Source: Sulfuritalea sp. (GTDB lineage Bacteria > Pseudomonadota > Gammaproteobacteria > Burkholderiales > Rhodocyclaceae). Taken from it: DNA of 25,957 nt. The position numbers and the translations under genes were made by a program. A model generated the notes under the pieces. It was not told the DNA's origin, did no database searches, and worked only from the letters and a program-made list of their open reading frames with translations. The stretch is from positions 1 through 25,957 of the forward strand of contig JAIPCS010000016.1 in NCBI GenBank assembly GCA_021738105.1. The letters are read 5' to 3'. Within the stretch, counting starts at the first letter, position 1. Each line of letters opens with the position of its first letter. Positions 23,096-25,957 of the stretch are shown here, piece after piece.

Positions 23096-24025
23096 TCACT
23101 CCTGCGAAAAACCGAACGCACCGTGCAATCCGAGGAGAGGCTCGGTCGGGATAAAAATGGGCTGCTGTTTCGCGATATCGGCATGTTCAGCCTTGGCGTT
23201 GAACGCGTTGAGAAAACCACTGCCCGACAGTATCGGAATCAGCCTGGAGATGATTCCACCGGCGAGAAATACGCCACCACGCGGCAGACAGGCCAGGGCC
23301 ATGTCGCCGGCGATCGCACCGTAGGTGGAAAGGAACAGTTCCACTGTCTGACGTTCGACGCTATCCGGTGAGGTCAGTGCGCGCGCCGTGATGTCTTCGG
23401 GCGCCAGGACCGTGCCCGAGATGAATTCATGAATTGCCACGATCCCGGGGCCGGATACAACGCGCTCCCAGGTGACTCGGCCATGCCGAGCACGCAAAAA
23501 TTCCCATAGCGCCATCTGTCTCTCGTCGGCGGGCGCGAAGGCGGCATGTCCGCCCTCACCGGCAATGACCCGCCAGTGTCCGTTTTCGGGCAAGACAACG
23601 GCCATGCCGAGGCCGGTGCCGGCCCCCAGGACGAGGCAGGGTGCCGCTGCCAGCGGCTTGCCCGGCTGCACGACGAATCGCTGCGATACTGAACTGCCAA
23701 CGGAGCCCAGTGCAGCGGCTGCAAAGTCGTTCTCCAGTCGCAGGCGCGGCAGCTTGAAGCGTTCGGCCAGGGCCTGGCTGTCAATGGTCCACGGAAGATT
23801 GGTCAGACGTGCTGAACGGCGGTCGTCGGCAATCGGTCCCGCCACGGCAAGGCAGCCGCTCGTGATGCGGGATGGATCGGTCTGTGCGTCCGCGAAGAAG
23901 GCGGCGAGCAGAGCGGCGAAGTCGGAAAAGTCGGCGTTGGTGTAACGGCGATCTATGACCAGTTCGCCCTCGCGCTTGATACCCAGCAGGGTTTTGGTGC
24001 CACCGATATCGCCGCCAAGGATCAT
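23096..24025 (-). CDS. glk: Glucokinase (Glk family)
   Basis: A 309-residue hexokinase-fold enzyme that phosphorylates glucose with ATP to glucose 6-phosphate. The N-terminus MILGGDIGGTKTLLGI has the phosphate-binding DIGGTKT loop, CLAVAGPI follows, LRLENDFAAAALG contains the catalytic Asp, and LGAGTGLGMA is the second phosphate motif. It lacks the zinc-binding CxCG motif of ROK kinases, so it belongs to the E. coli-type Glk family. With Pgi it would return free glucose from glucan trimming to glycolysis. It starts 45 bases after the thyA stop, which suggests a shared transcript. Confidence 0.95.
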   Translation of the reverse strand: MILGGDIGGTKTLLGIKREGELVIDRRYTNADFSDFAALLAAFFADAQTDPSRITSGCLAVAGPIADDRRSARLTNLPWTIDSQALAERFKLPRLRLENDFAAAALGSVGSSVSQRFVVQPGKPLAAAPCLVLGAGTGLGMAVVLPENGHWRVIAGEGGHAAFAPADERQMALWEFLRARHGRVTWERVVSGPGIVAIHEFISGTVLAPEDITARALTSPDSVERQTVELFLSTYGAIAGDMALACLPRGGVFLAGGIISRLIPILSGSGFLNAFNAKAEHADIAKQQPIFIPTEPLLGLHGAFGFSQE

Positions 24026-24070
24026 GTCGAGCCTGATCCAGTGCGCGCGGCGATGTTGCTCACGCTTCGC

Positions 24071-24865
24071 TCAAACCGCAACCGGTGCGGGAATATGGGG
24101 GTGAGGATCGTAAGCCTGGAGCCTGAAGTCTTCATAGCAAAAGCCGAAGATATCCTTGACCGCCGGGTTCAAGTGCATTGTGGGACGAGCGCGCAAGTCG
24201 CGTGATAGTTGCAGCCTGGCTTGCTCGATATGATTGGTATAGAGATGGCAATCGCCTCCGGTCCACACAAAATCGCCGGGAGTGAGTTCGCAGACCTGCG
24301 CCACCATCAGCGTCAATAACGCGTAAGAGGCAATGTTGAATGGCACGCCCAGGAATATATCGGCGCTACGTTGGTAGAGCTGACAGGACAGCCTGCCATC
24401 GGCAACATAGAACTGAAAAAGCGCGTGGCAGGGCGGCAATTTCATTTGCGGGATATCGGTCGGATTCCAGGCCGAAACGATGTGCCGCCGGGAATCAGGG
24501 TTCTTCTTCAGTCCTTCAATCAACTGAGCGATCTGATCGATTTCATTGCCATTGCTCGCTGGCCAGTGGCGCCACTGGTGACCATAGACCGGACCGAGAT
24601 CACCATTGGCGTCGGCCCAATCGTCCCATATCGATACACCGTTTTCCTTGAGGTAACGGATGTTGGTGTCGCCCTTCAGGAACCATAACAACTCGTGGAT
24701 GATCGAGCGCAGATGCAGTTTCTTGGTGGTCAGCAGCGGGAATCCCTCTGTCAAATCAAAACGCATCTGCCACCCGAAAACCGAGCGGGTCCCCGTGCCG
24801 GTGCGGTCTGATTTCTCCTGACCGTGGTCGAGGACGTGGCGCATCAAATCGAGGTAGGGGCGCAT
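24071..24865 (-). CDS. thyA: Thymidylate synthase
   Basis: A 264-residue enzyme, the same length as E. coli ThyA. It methylates dUMP to dTMP with methylene-tetrahydrofolate and yields dihydrofolate. Seen are [13 protein letters not shown] near the N-terminus, [20 protein letters not shown], the catalytic Cys in [12 protein letters not shown], and [20 protein letters not shown], which binds nucleotide. It ends [12 protein letters not shown], as in the enterobacterial enzyme. No clear Shine-Dalgarno sequence precedes ATG 24865, but a TATATAAG box about 20 bases upstream could be a -10 region giving a very short leader. It is the most upstream minus-strand gene here. Confidence 0.97.
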   Translation of the reverse strand: MRPYLDLMRHVLDHGQEKSDRTGTGTRSVFGWQMRFDLTEGFPLLTTKKLHLRSIIHELLWFLKGDTNIRYLKENGVSIWDDWADANGDLGPVYGHQWRHWPASNGNEIDQIAQLIEGLKKNPDSRRHIVSAWNPTDIPQMKLPPCHALFQFYVADGRLSCQLYQRSADIFLGVPFNIASYALLTLMVAQVCELTPGDFVWTGGDCHLYTNHIEQARLQLSRDLRARPTMHLNPAVKDIFGFCYEDFRLQAYDPHPHIPAPVAV

Positions 24866-25037
24866 GGCAGATGGTGGCGGGACTTATATAATCTGCGATC
24901 AATTTTACTGGAATTGTTCGTGACCTTGTCCCACACGCGCGCAGCCAGCACACCGGTACCCACCCTTGAGGGGGCTTGGTCGCGTCATTCTGCTTCGCCA
25001 ATAGCCTGGACCTGATTTCCAAAGTTTTGAGACAGGA

Positions 25038-25066
25038 ATGACAAGGTTCAAACGAGACGTTATCCT
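25038..25066 (+). promoter_or_regulatory. Candidate sigma-70 promoter for the gene at 25092
   Basis: ATGACA (25038-25043) and TATCCT (25061-25066) are separated by 17 bases and match the -35 and -10 consensus at five and four of six positions. Transcription would start near 25073, about 20 bases before the ATG. A perfect TATAAT at 24887-24892 is also present, but no -35 partner was found for it. Confidence 0.4.
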
Positions 25067-25091
25067 GTCGACGACACACTGAAAAACCAAC

Positions 25092-25957
25092 ATGCTCGGA
25101 TTCTTTTCCAATAAGTCATCCCATCCTCTGGCGGACGCGCGCGAAGCCAAGCGCATTCTTGCCGAGATCGCCAGTCGCGAGCCGCAAGGGGCCGTGGAGG
25201 ACGCGGGTGCCTGGCTGGAGTCACTCACTGCCGACGAAAGTTTCAAGCTGGCTGCCCGGCTCGATCTGATTTTCAAGCTGGATGAGGCTGCGGTGGCACA
25301 GGCGCGACGCCTCGGCCGCGACTATCCTGCGATGAGCGGCGCGGGTCGGGCGCAGGAATCCAGGCAGTGGGAACTTGGCCATAGTTATTGGCAACAACTT
25401 GCCATGACGTATCTGGATGTTCTGTCCCGATGTCGCAGCTCGGAGAAGGAGCGGGATACGGTCCAAACGCAGTTGCCTTTGCTTTTCGCCCGCCTGATCA
25501 ACGCCCAAGCGGTTCTGCTCAAGTGGAAGCAGTTCCGTTACGGGCCGGTCGATCCTGAATTCTGGCGCGATATTGGAGGCATCTATCTCGCCGCCGTAGA
25601 AGCCAAAGTCGCTCAGAAGGCGCTACGCTTGTACGCCAATAGCCCGGAAACAACTATTGAGGCAGAGTATCTCCGAGTACTGGTATTTCAGGCCACGTCG
25701 ATGGGCAACCTCCAGCCTCTCGAAATAGAGCTTGGCGAGCGACTCATCGCTTATTTTCTGCCCTTCTTTTCGCTGATCCGGGAATTGCGACCGGAGAATG
25801 TCTATTGGGTTGACGCGGCCAAGCCGCTGCCACCGACACGGTTGGCCAAGTTGCCGGAAGTGAGTCCGACCCTGCGTTTCTTCAATGGCACGCGGGCCAA
25901 GGAGGCGGTCGAAAAAACGATCGATCAGATTCGCAGCGAAGGGCGCGTGCCGGCGGG
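25092..25957 (+). CDS. Unrecognised helical protein (partial, 3' end outside window)
   Basis: An open frame of 288 codons runs from ATG 25092 to the window end without a stop. It begins MLGFFSNKSSHPLADAREAK and continues as a mainly alpha-helical, charged, soluble protein (LADEs like AKRILAEIASREP, FKLAARLDLIFKLDEAA, SYWQQLAMTYLDVL). No signal peptide, membrane segment or catalytic motif is visible. It resembles the uncharacterised betaproteobacterial proteins that begin with 'MFGFF/MLGFF...hPLADA.eAkriL', from memory only. A fused C-terminal domain may lie beyond the window. It is transcribed away from thyA. No function is proposed. Confidence 0.8.
   Translation, partial: MLGFFSNKSSHPLADAREAKRILAEIASREPQGAVEDAGAWLESLTADESFKLAARLDLIFKLDEAAVAQARRLGRDYPAMSGAGRAQESRQWELGHSYWQQLAMTYLDVLSRCRSSEKERDTVQTQLPLLFARLINAQAVLLKWKQFRYGPVDPEFWRDIGGIYLAAVEAKVAQKALRLYANSPETTIEAEYLRVLVFQATSMGNLQPLEIELGERLIAYFLPFFSLIRELRPENVYWVDAAKPLPPTRLAKLPEVSPTLRFFNGTRAKEAVEKTIDQIRSEGRVPA

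Noticed and set aside
24887..24892. Perfect TATAAT as promoter of the gene at 25092
   Set aside because: It has no -35 partner at 16-18 bases and would leave a leader of about 200 bases; the pair at 25038-25066 is a better candidate. Its reverse strand may instead serve thyA.

Overview
The window looks like a stretch of a Gram-negative, most likely betaproteobacterial (Rhodocyclaceae/Accumulibacter-like) chromosome. This placement is an inference from gene content, high GC, a Tat-exported respiratory molybdoenzyme with a sigma-54 regulatory system, and a glycogen cluster. No marker gene fixes the species. No rRNA, tRNA, CRISPR or insertion sequence was seen.

Region 1 (1-6540, all minus strand) is a respiratory operon. 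In transcription order it encodes a four-cluster ferredoxin-like subunit, an NrfD-type membrane anchor, a Tat-dependent molybdopterin catalytic subunit, an intrinsic terminator, a TorD-family chaperone, a DUF309-like protein, a HisA-like TIM-barrel protein, and the first codons of a protein with a signal or anchor segment that runs off the window. The B-C-A order resembles ttrBCA and srdBCA, but the substrate cannot be read from sequence. The catalytic subunit carries Asp where the third Cys ligand of the N-terminal FeS cluster is expected.

Region 2 (6525-10393) is the regulatory part. The intergenic region has a near-consensus sigma-54 promoter facing the respiratory operon and, upstream of it, two matching palindromes suited to a bacterial enhancer-binding protein. 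Divergently transcribed are a Tat-exported PhnD-like binding protein, a sensor histidine kinase and a sigma-54-dependent response regulator, with overlapping ends. This is the AioXSR/ArxXSR type of three-component layout. The simplest model is that the exported binding protein senses the substrate, the kinase phosphorylates the regulator, and the regulator bound at the palindromes switches on the respiratory operon.

Region 3 (10673-24865, all minus strand) is central carbon storage enclosed by folate genes: thyA, glk, a DUF2934 protein, a possible 23-codon leader ORF coupled to glgC, glgC, two GH57 glucan enzymes, glgP, pgi, glgA and folA. Together they make ADP-glucose (GlgC), polymerise it (GlgA), remodel glucan (GH57 enzymes), degrade it (GlgP), and pass free glucose and hexose phosphate to glycolysis (Glk, Pgi). 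A 155-bp element occurs twice here, at 11160-11314 and 20901-21055. Its hairpins are kept between copies through G-U pairs on the plus strand, and it has a conserved G-quadruplex motif.

Region 4 (24866-25957) holds a possible promoter and the 5' part of an unrecognised helical protein on the plus strand, cut by the window end.
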